Source: Thiomicrorhabdus sp041583835 (GTDB lineage: Bacteria; Pseudomonadota; Gammaproteobacteria; Thiomicrospirales; Thiomicrospiraceae). Taken from it: a stretch of DNA of 57,787 nucleotides. A model generated the notes under the pieces. The model did no database searches. It worked only from the letters and a program-made list of their open reading frames with translations, and was not told the origin of the DNA. The DNA is taken from positions 1 to 57,787 of the forward strand of contig NZ_JBFHFC010000014.1 of the NCBI RefSeq assembly GCF_041583835.1, given 5' to 3'. Position 1 is the stretch's first letter. Each line of letters starts with the position of its first letter. Position numbers and translations under genes: made by a program. This document shows positions 26,432-34,907 of the stretch, in pieces.

Positions 26432-27463
26432 ATGACGCAGATCACGCAACGCAAACAGGATCACATCGATGCGGTTCTAAACGATCCGCAGGTGGAGCGC
26501 CGACAAAGTGAGTTCGATTCGATTCAACTCATGCACCGTGCCTTGCCGGAATTCGATTTTGCGGCCATTGATACCCAAACCCGCTTCCTAGATAAATCGA
26601 TTTCCTTTCCGTTCTTGATTGCTTCGATGACCGGCGGTGCCGCGCAGAATTTACAACAGATCAACCGCCATTTAGCGGAAGCCGCAGAGACCTGCCAAGT
26701 TCCGTTGGCCGTTGGTTCGCAGCGCACCATGATTCAGGACGAAGCCGCCAGACAAAGCTTCCAACTACGCCAATACGCCCCTTCGGTTCCACTGATTGCC
26801 AATATCGGTGCCGTACAACTCAACTACGGATTTGGCATCGAACAGGCGCAGCGTGCGGTCGAAACTCTCGAAGCGGATGCGCTCTACTTGCACCTGAACC
26901 CGCTACAGGAAATCATCCAACCCGAAGGCGACACTAACTTTAGCGGATTGGCCGATAAAATCGCCAAACTGGTCGAAAAGCTGGAGGTCCCGGTGATCCT
27001 AAAAGAAGTCGGTTGCGGTCTTTCTCCTGCCGACATCGAGTTAGGACTGCAAGCCGGCATCCGCTACTTTGACGTTGCCGGCCGCGGCGGCACCTCCTGG
27101 AGTCGAATCGAAGCACACCGTGCCGAAAACGATCTCGGTTTTGAATTTCAGGACTGGGGGCTCACGACCGTGCAGTCGCTTGTTCTGGCACAACCCTATC
27201 AACAGCAAGCCGATTTTATTGCCAGCGGCGGCATACGAAACGGCATCGACATGATAAAAGCTGTTATAATGGGGGGTCGACTGTGCGGCGTTGCCGCTCC
27301 GTTACTTGCGCCCGCACTGGATTCTACTCAGGCCGTAGTCGCAAAAATAGAACAATTTAAACAGGAGTTCGCCACGGCGCAATTTCTGTTGGGCGTGCCG
27401 ACTTCCGACGCCCTGCATTTAAACACCCAGCTCGTCCTCCAGCAGCCGAGCCTAAAGTGTTAA
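26432..27463 (+). CDS. fni: Isopentenyl-diphosphate delta-isomerase, type 2 (FMN)
   Basis: Flavin-dependent isomerase interconverting IPP and DMAPP. The family signatures are RKQDHIDAVLNDP at the N-terminus, PFLIASMTGG, LAVGSQRTM, and the FMN phosphate region VAGRGGTSWSRIE with FIASGGIRNGIDMIKAVIMG near the C-terminus. Length of 343 residues is standard. It starts one base after the reductase stop. Type 2 enzymes commonly accompany mevalonate pathways in bacteria and archaea; an unrelated type 1 enzyme is not present in the window. Confidence 0.96.
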   Translation: MTQITQRKQDHIDAVLNDPQVERRQSEFDSIQLMHRALPEFDFAAIDTQTRFLDKSISFPFLIASMTGGAAQNLQQINRHLAEAAETCQVPLAVGSQRTMIQDEAARQSFQLRQYAPSVPLIANIGAVQLNYGFGIEQAQRAVETLEADALYLHLNPLQEIIQPEGDTNFSGLADKIAKLVEKLEVPVILKEVGCGLSPADIELGLQAGIRYFDVAGRGGTSWSRIEAHRAENDLGFEFQDWGLTTVQSLVLAQPYQQQADFIASGGIRNGIDMIKAVIMGGRLCGVAAPLLAPALDSTQAVVAKIEQFKQEFATAQFLLGVPTSDALHLNTQLVLQQPSLKC

Positions 27464-27505
27464 GTTAAACACCATAAACCAAAACATAAAGATTCTGCTT
27501 TGAAT

Positions 27506-28669
27506 ATGAACGTAGGCATAGACTTAATCCATTTTTCCACTTCAGATTACTACTTAGGCCTTGATGTCTTTGCTGAAGAAAAAAATATCGACGTTGATAA
27601 ATTCTATATTGGAATAGGACAGGAAAAAATGTCGATCGCGCCGCCCGACGAGGACGTGGTCAGCCTGGCGGCAAAAGCTGCGGCGCCGATTTTGGAGCAG
27701 ATCGATAAAAACACGATCAGCGCGGTTCTATTTGCGACCGAATCCGGCGTGGATCAATCCAAGTCGGCGGGGGTCTTTCTGCATGGTTTGCTCGGCCTGT
27801 CTTCACGCTGCCGCGTAATTGAATTCAAACACGCCTGCTACTCCGGGGCTGCGGCATTGCAGATGGCCACAACGATGGTACGTGCCAATCCAAAGGAAAA
27901 AGTATTGGTCATCGCTGCAGACATCGCCAAGTACGATGTCGACACCTCCGGTGAAGCCACTCAAGGTTGCGGTGCAGTCGCCATGCTGATCACCGAATCG
28001 CCACGCATTATCGCAATCGAACCGGGCTCGGGTTACCACACCGAAGACGTCATGGACTTCTGGCGTCCGAATCAGCGTAAAACCGCTTTAGTGGATGGTA
28101 AATATTCGACTAAAGTGTACCTGCACAGTCTTAAACAAGCGTGGCAGCACTTTACCGAAGAGACCGGAAAGACCTTCTCCGACATCAACCATTTCTGCTA
28201 CCACATCCCATTTACCAAAATGGCGGAAAAGGCACACCAGACCTTAGCGAAAGTGGCCGGAGTCAAGTTGACCGAGGAAGAATTCCAAGCACAGACACTG
28301 CCTAGCCAGATTTATAACCGTATCGTGGGTAACAGCTACAGCGCATCGTTATTTGTCGGCTTCTGCTCGTTATTGGATAACTTGAAAGAAAACCTCGCCG
28401 ATCGCCGCATCAGCTTTTTCAGCTACGGTTCGGGATGTGTCGCCGAATTCTTCACAGGCTTGATGCAGCCGGGCTATGAATCCGTATTGATGACGAGTAG
28501 CCATACCCGACAAATCGAACAGCGCGAACCTTTGACCTATGCCCAATACTTGGCGTTTTACCACCAAGTGGACGACGATGTTGAAAACATCGAGTTTGAG
28601 GTTAATAATAAAGGGCCGTACCGTCTTGCCGGCATTAAAGATCACAAGCGCTACTACGAAACCGTCTGA
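27506..28669 (+). CDS. mvaS: Hydroxymethylglutaryl-CoA synthase
   Basis: Condenses acetoacetyl-CoA with acetyl-CoA. The catalytic triad is visible: Glu in LFATESGVDQSK (near residue 77), Cys in FKHACYSGAAAL (near 111) and His in FCYHIPFTKMAEKA (near 233), matching spacing in the Staphylococcus enzyme. The C-terminal FFSYGSGCVAEFF is also conserved. I place the start at ATG 27506 (387 aa), whose product begins MNVGIDLIHF; a TTG two codons upstream is possible. It lies 42 bases after the isomerase gene in the same direction. Confidence 0.96.
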   Translation: MNVGIDLIHFSTSDYYLGLDVFAEEKNIDVDKFYIGIGQEKMSIAPPDEDVVSLAAKAAAPILEQIDKNTISAVLFATESGVDQSKSAGVFLHGLLGLSSRCRVIEFKHACYSGAAALQMATTMVRANPKEKVLVIAADIAKYDVDTSGEATQGCGAVAMLITESPRIIAIEPGSGYHTEDVMDFWRPNQRKTALVDGKYSTKVYLHSLKQAWQHFTEETGKTFSDINHFCYHIPFTKMAEKAHQTLAKVAGVKLTEEEFQAQTLPSQIYNRIVGNSYSASLFVGFCSLLDNLKENLADRRISFFSYGSGCVAEFFTGLMQPGYESVLMTSSHTRQIEQREPLTYAQYLAFYHQVDDDVENIEFEVNNKGPYRLAGIKDHKRYYETV

Positions 28670-28708
28670 CTCATTTAATCCATAACTCAGGGCAAAGGAG
28701 AATCGCAC

Positions 28709-29743
28709 ATGAGGACTTGTTGTTCCGTGCCCTCCAAACTGATTCTTTCGGGCGAACACGCCGTCCTATACGGCTGCCCCGCTCTGAGCATGGCAATTGA
28801 TCTCGAAACCCGCTGCACCTTGATGGACGACGAAGCTTCCGTCGACCTACCCGGCTTTACCGTTTCCCTGAAGAACTTTGATTTAAAACAGCATTTTTCT
28901 TTTGCAGAATGGCAGCATCAGGCAGAAAAAATTGACCAACGATTTGAAGATTTTCGTAGCGGTACAGCCCCAATCAACGCGGTATTGACCTCACCCTTTG
29001 ATTTAATATTAATTACCTTGTCGAACCTCTGTCAAATACGCCCTTTTTGCCCGGCCAATTGGCAGATCGAAATCGAATCCAATGCTCCCATCGGGCGTGG
29101 GTTAGGGTCTTCGGCCGCGGTAATCGTCAGCCTAATCAAAACCATGCTGACCCAGTTGCACTGGCAAATGGACGATAAAGAACTACTTGAATTGGCAAAA
29201 CGTATTGAAGCATACCAACACGGCCACTCCAGCGGAATCGATCCGGCCACCCTGCTGCATGGCGGCCTACTCAAATACCAATTACATCAAAAGCCACAGC
29301 CGCTCGCTAATCGGCCGTTTAATGCGTGGTTGATCGATACCGGAAAACCTCAGAGCACAACCGGCGAGTGCGTGACGTGGGTCAAACAACACCATCAAAA
29401 TGACAAAAACCTTTGGCAGTCGTTTTCAATCACGACACATCAAATAGAACAGGCTTGGTCAAATTGGGATCAGAACATTTTGAAACAAGCCATTGACCGA
29501 AATCATCAACTATTGTGTCGAATCGGCGTGGTGCCAAACCGAATTCAGAGTTTTATCGAAACCCTCAGAGGCAACTTAAACGCGAGCTGTAAAATTTGTG
29601 GCGCGGGCAGTATTGCCGGTGAATCGGCAGGCATGCTGTTATGCATCAGCGAAAACTCGCCGGCGGATTTATGTCGGGCAAACGGCTATCATTTCAGACC
29701 GTTGAAAATACAATCGCAAGGAGTGCAGTGTGAACTGGCTTAG
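28709..29743 (+). CDS. mvaK1: Mevalonate kinase (GHMP family)
   Basis: Phosphorylates mevalonate at C5. GHMP motif I is KLILSGEHAVLYGCPAL, motif II is APIGRGLGSSAAV, the catalytic Asp is in HSSGIDPATLLHGG, and motif III is KICGAGSIAGESAG. The GEHAVxYG form and SGID segment are those of mevalonate kinases rather than phosphomevalonate kinases. AAAGGAG lies before the ATG. It overlaps the next kinase gene by 14 bases. Length is 344 residues. Confidence 0.88.
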   Translation: MRTCCSVPSKLILSGEHAVLYGCPALSMAIDLETRCTLMDDEASVDLPGFTVSLKNFDLKQHFSFAEWQHQAEKIDQRFEDFRSGTAPINAVLTSPFDLILITLSNLCQIRPFCPANWQIEIESNAPIGRGLGSSAAVIVSLIKTMLTQLHWQMDDKELLELAKRIEAYQHGHSSGIDPATLLHGGLLKYQLHQKPQPLANRPFNAWLIDTGKPQSTTGECVTWVKQHHQNDKNLWQSFSITTHQIEQAWSNWDQNILKQAIDRNHQLLCRIGVVPNRIQSFIETLRGNLNASCKICGAGSIAGESAGMLLCISENSPADLCRANGYHFRPLKIQSQGVQCELA

Positions 29744-30722
29744 CCGAGCTCCCGCCAATCTAATGTTACTGGGCGAGCACAGTGTAGTCTATGGCTACCC
29801 AGCTTTGGCCTGTGCCGTTGACCAATTCATACAAATTGAATGGCAGAAAATTGATGACGAACAAATCTGTATCGAATCCACGTTGGCAAATTATCAGTTC
29901 ACACTGCAAGAACTCAAAGACGAACCACTAGAGAACTTCGAACACCCAAAACTGCGTTTCATCATCCACGCCCTCAAAGCGTTTGCCCCCCACCTGAAGC
30001 ACGGCTTGCAGATCGTTATTCACAGTGAATTTTCTTCCACCATTGGCTTGGGAAGTTCCGCTGCCGTCTTGGCCGCCGGTTTACACGGACTCAATAAAAT
30101 AACTGAGCGAAATCTTGAGACTTCGGAATTGTTTCAAATTGGTCGTAAAATCATTATCGCGATACAAGGACGAGGCTCTGCAACCGATCTGGCTGCGAGC
30201 CTGTCAGGCGGACTCATCTATTTTCAGCCGCAGACGCCGGAACACGACGCTGAAATTTTTCAATTAAACTCTTTAAGCATCGAAGAACTGCCCCTGACTT
30301 TGATCTACAGCGGATACAAAACGCCTACCGCCGACGTTTTGAAGCAAGTCGCGGAAAAATGGCAAGCCCAAGAACCGCTGTTAAACCAACTCTACCAACT
30401 GATGGGAAACACGACCCATCAGGCCGGAACAGCTCTATCGGAGCGGGAATACCCAGAATTTTACCGCTTATGCGAAGTCTACCAAGGACTCATGGAAGCC
30501 TTGGGCGTTTGTGATGAAACCCTATCGAACTTAATCTATAAAATGCGTCGCTGCGGCGACATAAAAGCGAGCAAAATCTCCGGTTCCGGGCTGGGGGATT
30601 GCGTCTTAGGATTCGGACAATTACAGAACTGTCCGAAAGACATCTCGACGTATTTTAGCGACTATCAACAAATCGCCGTGCAGATCACCCCGCTAGGCGC
30701 CGACACCGAAACCCTGTATTAA
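29730..30722 (+). CDS. mvaK2: GHMP kinase, probable phosphomevalonate kinase
   Basis: A second GHMP kinase in the operon. Motif I (NLMLLGEHSVVYGYPAL) looks like a mevalonate kinase. However, the active-site loop GRGSATDLAASLSGG and motif III SKISGSGLGDCVLGFG resemble phosphomevalonate kinases, which carry a GSGxDxAAS loop and a GDC in motif III. Because the other five pathway enzymes are adjacent, phosphorylation of mevalonate 5-phosphate is the most likely role, but sequence alone leaves mevalonate kinase activity possible. Translation starts at GTG 29730 with AAGGAG six bases upstream, inside the end of the preceding gene. Length is 330 residues. Confidence 0.72.
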   Translation: MNWLSRAPANLMLLGEHSVVYGYPALACAVDQFIQIEWQKIDDEQICIESTLANYQFTLQELKDEPLENFEHPKLRFIIHALKAFAPHLKHGLQIVIHSEFSSTIGLGSSAAVLAAGLHGLNKITERNLETSELFQIGRKIIIAIQGRGSATDLAASLSGGLIYFQPQTPEHDAEIFQLNSLSIEELPLTLIYSGYKTPTADVLKQVAEKWQAQEPLLNQLYQLMGNTTHQAGTALSEREYPEFYRLCEVYQGLMEALGVCDETLSNLIYKMRRCGDIKASKISGSGLGDCVLGFGQLQNCPKDISTYFSDYQQIAVQITPLGADTETLY

Positions 30723-30786
30723 TAAACCGATAGTCGAAAACGAACAACGAGCGATAACGAAATAATTAGACGGAAAACCAGAAAAC

Positions 30787-31821
30787 ATGTCATTTGAAAC
30801 CACCGCCAGCCTCAGCCCACAAGATTTTGTTAATCAAGTCATCGGCCACACGCAGAATCATTCGGCCTTAGCCAATCCGAAAGCCGAAGGCTTTGGAGAA
30901 GCGCCGGTCAATATCGCACTGAGCAAATACTGGGGAAAACGCGAAAAAACCTTAAACTTACCGATTAACGGCAGCGTCTCCATCAGCTTACCGGGATTAG
31001 GCACACAAACGGAACTGACTTTGACTGAAGGGAAAGAAGATCAAATCGTTTTAAACGACAAACTTCTGGAACCGTACCATCCGTTTGCACAACGCTTGAG
31101 CCGTTTTCTGGACTATTTCCGTGCCACTAAAAATACGGCCTTCCAAGTCGACACGGTCAACAGCGTTCCGACCGCGGCCGGCCTGGCTTCTTCTGCTTCG
31201 GGTTATGCCGCACTGGTTTTGGCTTTAAACGACTTATTTCAATGGAATCTACCGCTGGAAAAACTTTCCTTGTTAGCGCGCCTCGGGAGCGGAAGCGCCA
31301 GTCGCTCGCTTTATCCGGGTTTTGCCGTCTGGCACAAAGGCGTGCAATCGGACGGCATGGACAGCTATGCGGAAGCCATCGACACTCAATGGCCCGAACT
31401 ATGCATTGGTTTATTAAAAGTGGATGTCAGCGAAAAGCCGGTCGGTTCCAGCGTCGGCATGCAACAGACGGTCGACACCTGCGAACTCTACCAGGCTTGG
31501 CCGGATAAAGCGACGAAAGACATGCAGACTATCCAAACGGCGATTAACGATCGTGATTTCAGCCTGTTGGGAAAAACAGCGGAACACAATGCGTTGAGCA
31601 TGCACGCTACCATGATCGCCACCTGGCCGCCGATCGTTTACTGGCAACCGGAATCCGTGGCGGCAATGCATAAAATCTGGCAGCTTCGCCAACAAGGTGT
31701 TGAAGTTTATTTCACGATGGATGCGGGACCGAATTTGAAACTGCTGTTCCTAGAAACAGAAAAGCCTGCGATATTGCAGGCTTTTCAAGAGATGGATGTT
31801 ATTCAACCGTTTAAGGGTTAA
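30787..31821 (+). CDS. mvaD: Diphosphomevalonate decarboxylase
   Basis: ATP-dependent decarboxylation of mevalonate diphosphate to isopentenyl diphosphate, last step of the pathway. Signatures are APVNIALSKYWGKREK with LPINGSVSISLPG, the ATP loop NSVPTAAGLASSASG (near 126-140), GSGSASRSLYPGF, and the catalytic Asp region TMDAGPNLKLL (near 311). At 344 residues it is of normal length. It begins 64 bases after the second kinase. Its last ~60 bases contain a perfect hairpin that may end the opposing sspAB transcript. Confidence 0.95.
   Translation: MSFETTASLSPQDFVNQVIGHTQNHSALANPKAEGFGEAPVNIALSKYWGKREKTLNLPINGSVSISLPGLGTQTELTLTEGKEDQIVLNDKLLEPYHPFAQRLSRFLDYFRATKNTAFQVDTVNSVPTAAGLASSASGYAALVLALNDLFQWNLPLEKLSLLARLGSGSASRSLYPGFAVWHKGVQSDGMDSYAEAIDTQWPELCIGLLKVDVSEKPVGSSVGMQQTVDTCELYQAWPDKATKDMQTIQTAINDRDFSLLGKTAEHNALSMHATMIATWPPIVYWQPESVAAMHKIWQLRQQGVEVYFTMDAGPNLKLLFLETEKPAILQAFQEMDVIQPFKG
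31759..31786 (-). terminator. Hairpin inside the 3' end of mvaD, candidate terminator for sspAB
   Basis: GAAAAGCCTGC and GCAGGCTTTTC form a perfect 11-base-pair stem with a six-base loop. On the minus strand it is followed by TGTTTC after the TTTTC, about 50 bases past the sspB stop. It lies wholly within mvaD codons. Confidence 0.55.
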
Positions 31822-31833
31822 TCACTTAATCCG

Positions 31834-32280
31834 TCATTTCACTACCGACAAAGTCGGTTTCTTCTTAGCGGATTTGGATTTATCGGTTTTTGAAGAAGCC
31901 GGCTTATCGCCGTCGTCTTTGACCGCCGACAAACTCGGCTTACTCGAACTTGCAATTTCTTCTTCCGGATAAGGTTCCGCCGGGAACGGCATCCCTTGTC
32001 CGTTTTCTCGTGCAAAAATCGCCAATACCGCTTCAGGCGGAAAACCGACTCTCTGTTCAACGCCCTGGAAACGTGCTTTGAACTGGAACCAGTCGTTCTT
32101 CATATCCAGTCCGATAACGGCTGAAGGCGCAATATTCAAAACGATCACACCTTCCTGAGCGAACTGTTGTGGCACCTCAATCCCCGGATAGTTCGCGTCC
32201 ACCTGAACATGAGGCGTCCACTCGTTATCCACCATCCATTCGTACATCGCACGAATGATATAAGGACGATTCGAAATCAT
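31834..32280 (-). CDS. sspB: ClpXP adaptor SspB
   Basis: Binds ssrA-tagged proteins and delivers them to ClpXP. The folded domain (~residues 1-105) shows RPYIIRAMYEWMVDNEWTPH, VLNIAPSAVIGLD and FQARF-type FKARFQGVEQ strands. An unstructured Ser/Lys tail ends in KKPTLSVVK, the ClpX-docking peptide. A second, similar peptide, KPSLSAVK, lies ~25 residues earlier. The start overlaps the sspA stop by one base (TAATG), so the pair is co-transcribed, as in most gammaproteobacteria. Confidence 0.96.
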   Translation of the reverse strand: MISNRPYIIRAMYEWMVDNEWTPHVQVDANYPGIEVPQQFAQEGVIVLNIAPSAVIGLDMKNDWFQFKARFQGVEQRVGFPPEAVLAIFARENGQGMPFPAEPYPEEEIASSSKPSLSAVKDDGDKPASSKTDKSKSAKKKPTLSVVK

Positions 32281-32918
32281 TAGATCACGTCTCTCATATC
32301 AAGCTCGTCATCAGACAAACTTTCGGTAAACATCTCTCTTTCCAGGACTTTCTTTGCATAGTCCAGAATCGGTTTCGCCGACTTCGGAAGATCGATACCC
32401 AATGAAGGTAAACGCCATAAGAGAACGGCCATACTGACATCCACCAACGAGTATTCGTCGTTCATGAAGTAAGGCTTGTGGTCAAACACAGGAATCAGTT
32501 GAATCAAACGCTCAAGCAAATCGCGACGCGCTTTTTTAACTTCTTCTGGATCCTGGCTATTACTGACGGTTTCAACCAGCGGATACCACTCTTTTTCAAT
32601 TTGACGCAACATCTGACGCGCGCGCGCTTTAGAAATCGGGTCAACCGACATCAATGGCGGATGCGGAAAACGCTCGTCCAAATACTCGATAATTACCTGA
32701 GGATCATACAATACTAAATCGCGATCCACTAAAGTCGGTAAAGTCCCGTAAGGATTTAATTCCAACAAGTCTTCCGGCAAATTTCCTTCTTCAACGGAAA
32801 TCACTTCCAAAGGAATGTCTTTCTCTTTTGCCACTAAACGCACACGGTGGGAACTTGGGCTCTTCGGATCGGAAAACAGCACCATAACAGAACGTTTAGT
32901 AATTGGAATATCGGACAT
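32280..32918 (-). CDS. sspA: Stringent starvation protein A
   Basis: Glutathione-S-transferase-fold protein that binds RNA polymerase in gammaproteobacteria. The N-terminal thioredoxin-like part carries VMVLFSDPKSPSSHRVRLV and LNPYGTLPTLVDRDLVLYD with VIIEYLDERFPHPPL; the second half is the all-helical GST domain (YFMNDEYSLVDVSMAVLLWRL). The cysteine of true GSTs is absent, as in SspA. AGGAG lies upstream of the ATG. Length of 212 residues is standard. Confidence 0.96.
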   Translation of the reverse strand: MSDIPITKRSVMVLFSDPKSPSSHRVRLVAKEKDIPLEVISVEEGNLPEDLLELNPYGTLPTLVDRDLVLYDPQVIIEYLDERFPHPPLMSVDPISKARARQMLRQIEKEWYPLVETVSNSQDPEEVKKARRDLLERLIQLIPVFDHKPYFMNDEYSLVDVSMAVLLWRLPSLGIDLPKSAKPILDYAKKVLEREMFTESLSDDELDMRDVI

Positions 32919-33221
32919 CTAAGCTCTCCTAAGCTAAAAAACAACGAAATGATATTTTTTTAAGTATTTGAATAGTATACCACCCCTTGTCAAGCCCCCT
33001 AGAAAACCCCAGGAACGTAGAAGGCCTTTTCAAGATAACCGTGGATTTACATTCAATCTTCACTCAAGTCTACAAGGTGCTTGCAAGGGGCTATTAATGC
33101 TAAATCAGCAACAATGTTTTGCATAATCGACCATTTTTCAAAAACATTAATTTTCTTAAACTATAGTTAATTCCAAATTGTTTAAAACAATCCCTAATTT
33201 AATATCTTCGAGGAAATAAAC
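32919..33221. other. Divergent intergenic region sspA / azoR
   Basis: About 300 bases with no credible frame. It must hold promoters for both divergent genes. TATAGT at 33162-33167 could be the azoR -10, but its -35 is poor. GAGGAAA is the azoR ribosome binding site. Confidence 0.45.
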
Positions 33222-33833
33222 ATGACCAACCTAGTTCGTATCGATGCCAGCGCAAGATTCGAAGACTCCCAATCCAAACAACTGGCGGATTTTTTCGAAC
33301 AGCAATGGCGAGCTAAAAATCCGAATGGCGAAGTACAACATCACGATCTAACCAAACTCAAACTCGACCATATCGATGTTGAATTTATCAACGCCATGTA
33401 TACCCATGAAGCGGAAAGGACAATCGAACAGAAGCAGCTTCTTGAGTTATCGAACCACTTGGTTAATGAACTGAAAAACGCAGACAGCCTCCTGATCAGT
33501 ACGCCAATGTATAATTTTTCCGTACCGTCATATCTGAAAACTTACATCGACTTGATCACCCGAGTCGGAGAAACGTTTCGTTACGGCGAGAACGGCCCGG
33601 AAGGATTATTGACCATCCCGCAGGCAGTGTTAATCGTAACTTCCGGCGGCGACTACACACAACCGCCAATGGATGCGATGAATTTCGTCACCCCCTATCT
33701 TAAAACGGTATTAGGATTCAACGGCATCACCTCGGTTAACGTTATCGAAGCGCAGGGAATGAATATGGGTGGAGACAAACAACAACAAAGTTTGGACAAC
33801 GCACGTCAAGCCATACAAAAGCTCTTCGTTTAA
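33222..33833 (+). CDS. azoR: FMN-dependent NADH-azoreductase
   Basis: Flavodoxin-fold quinone/azo reductase. The N-terminal VRIDASARFEDSQSKQLADF binds the FMN phosphate, TPMYNFSVPSYLKTYIDLI surrounds the isoalloxazine ring, and TSGGDYT is the following loop. At 203 residues it is a normal AzoR. The physiological role is usually quinone detoxification with NADH. It is monocistronic, with GAGGAA before the ATG and a terminator six bases after the stop. Confidence 0.93.
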   Translation: MTNLVRIDASARFEDSQSKQLADFFEQQWRAKNPNGEVQHHDLTKLKLDHIDVEFINAMYTHEAERTIEQKQLLELSNHLVNELKNADSLLISTPMYNFSVPSYLKTYIDLITRVGETFRYGENGPEGLLTIPQAVLIVTSGGDYTQPPMDAMNFVTPYLKTVLGFNGITSVNVIEAQGMNMGGDKQQQSLDNARQAIQKLFV

Positions 33834-33838
33834 ATCTA

Positions 33839-33868
33839 AAAACAGGCGTATAAATTTACGCCTGTTTT
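33839..33868. terminator. Bidirectional terminator between azoR and epmA
   Basis: AAAACAGGCGTA and TACGCCTGTTTT form a 12-base-pair stem with flanking A and T runs. It separates two convergent genes. Confidence 0.9.
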
Positions 33869-33881
33869 CGTTCTCATGCTT

Positions 33882-34907
33882 TCAGGATTCTTTCAAACCG
33901 AAGCCAATGCCTTGTTGAATGTCCGAATATCCTTGCTGTAATGCGAATAATCTATCCACCCCCAAAGCGACGCCGCTGCAATCAGGCAATGGATTTTTCT
34001 CAAGCGTTTCCAGCAACCTTTCATCCAACGGCACCTCGGGCAAATCTAAATCCCTGCGCTGTGACAAGGATTCGCTGAAACGCTGACGGTAAGCTTTGGC
34101 ATCGGCCAGTTCGTGATAACCGTTCGCCAACTCCATACCATTTACAAACACTTCAAAACGCTCCGCCACCATAGGATCTTCTGCACTGATCTGAGCCAAC
34201 GCCGCATCTCTGGCAGGATAGTGATACAAAACGGTAACGGCCTCTTTTCCAAGCTGAGATTCGATCACTTCGGTCAGTACCAACTGTTCCCATAACGCCT
34301 TATCGTCGGCATCGACACCGACGATTTCCGGTACGCCATGAGACTGTAAGCATTCGATGCATTGTTGCGACGAAGCCCGGGCGATGTTTTCTATTCCGGC
34401 ATATTGCCGAAAGGCCTGTTGATAAGAGAGACGCTCAACCGGTAACCCAACAGTCAACACTGATTGGATCAACTCAACGACTTCATCGATCAAATCGAAC
34501 ATGGAAAACCCGAGTCGATACCACTCAAGCATGGTGAATTCCACCTGATGACGCGGACTTAAATCACCGTCCCTGAACACCTTACCCAAATAGAAAATAT
34601 CACCGCTGCCCATACACAACAAACGCTTCATCGGATATTCGGGAGAAGTGTGCAGATAAAATCGCTGCCGTTCCGATTCTCCCGGAACACGTACGTCGGT
34701 AAATAACGAATGCAAATGTACGTCAGGCACCCCGGCCCGAGAAAGAATCGGGGTATCCACTTCGGTGACCGAACGGGCATAAAAAAACGCCCGCAGCGTC
34801 TGTAACAACTGCGAGCGTTTTTTTAGCGTTCCTTGCAGCGAGTCATGCTCGCTGCTCAGACCGTTTTCAACAGGGTGTAGCTTATTTGGCACGTGAAACG
34901 TACTCAC
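33882..34907 (-). CDS. epmA: EF-P--(R)-beta-lysine ligase EpmA
   Basis: Lysyl-tRNA-synthetase-like enzyme that attaches (R)-beta-lysine to Lys34 of elongation factor P. It has only the class II synthetase core, without the anticodon domain: KKRSQLLQTLRAFFYARSVTE-type motif 1, FRDGDLSPRHQVEFTMLEWY as motif 2, and GVALGVDRLFALQQG near the end as motif 3. At 341 residues it is slightly longer than the E. coli protein. The predicted start lies inside the last codons of efp (26-base overlap), so the ligase and its substrate are co-translated; an internal start would shorten the overlap. Confidence 0.93.
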   Translation of the reverse strand: MSTFHVPNKLHPVENGLSSEHDSLQGTLKKRSQLLQTLRAFFYARSVTEVDTPILSRAGVPDVHLHSLFTDVRVPGESERQRFYLHTSPEYPMKRLLCMGSGDIFYLGKVFRDGDLSPRHQVEFTMLEWYRLGFSMFDLIDEVVELIQSVLTVGLPVERLSYQQAFRQYAGIENIARASSQQCIECLQSHGVPEIVGVDADDKALWEQLVLTEVIESQLGKEAVTVLYHYPARDAALAQISAEDPMVAERFEVFVNGMELANGYHELADAKAYRQRFSESLSQRRDLDLPEVPLDERLLETLEKNPLPDCSGVALGVDRLFALQQGYSDIQQGIGFGLKES

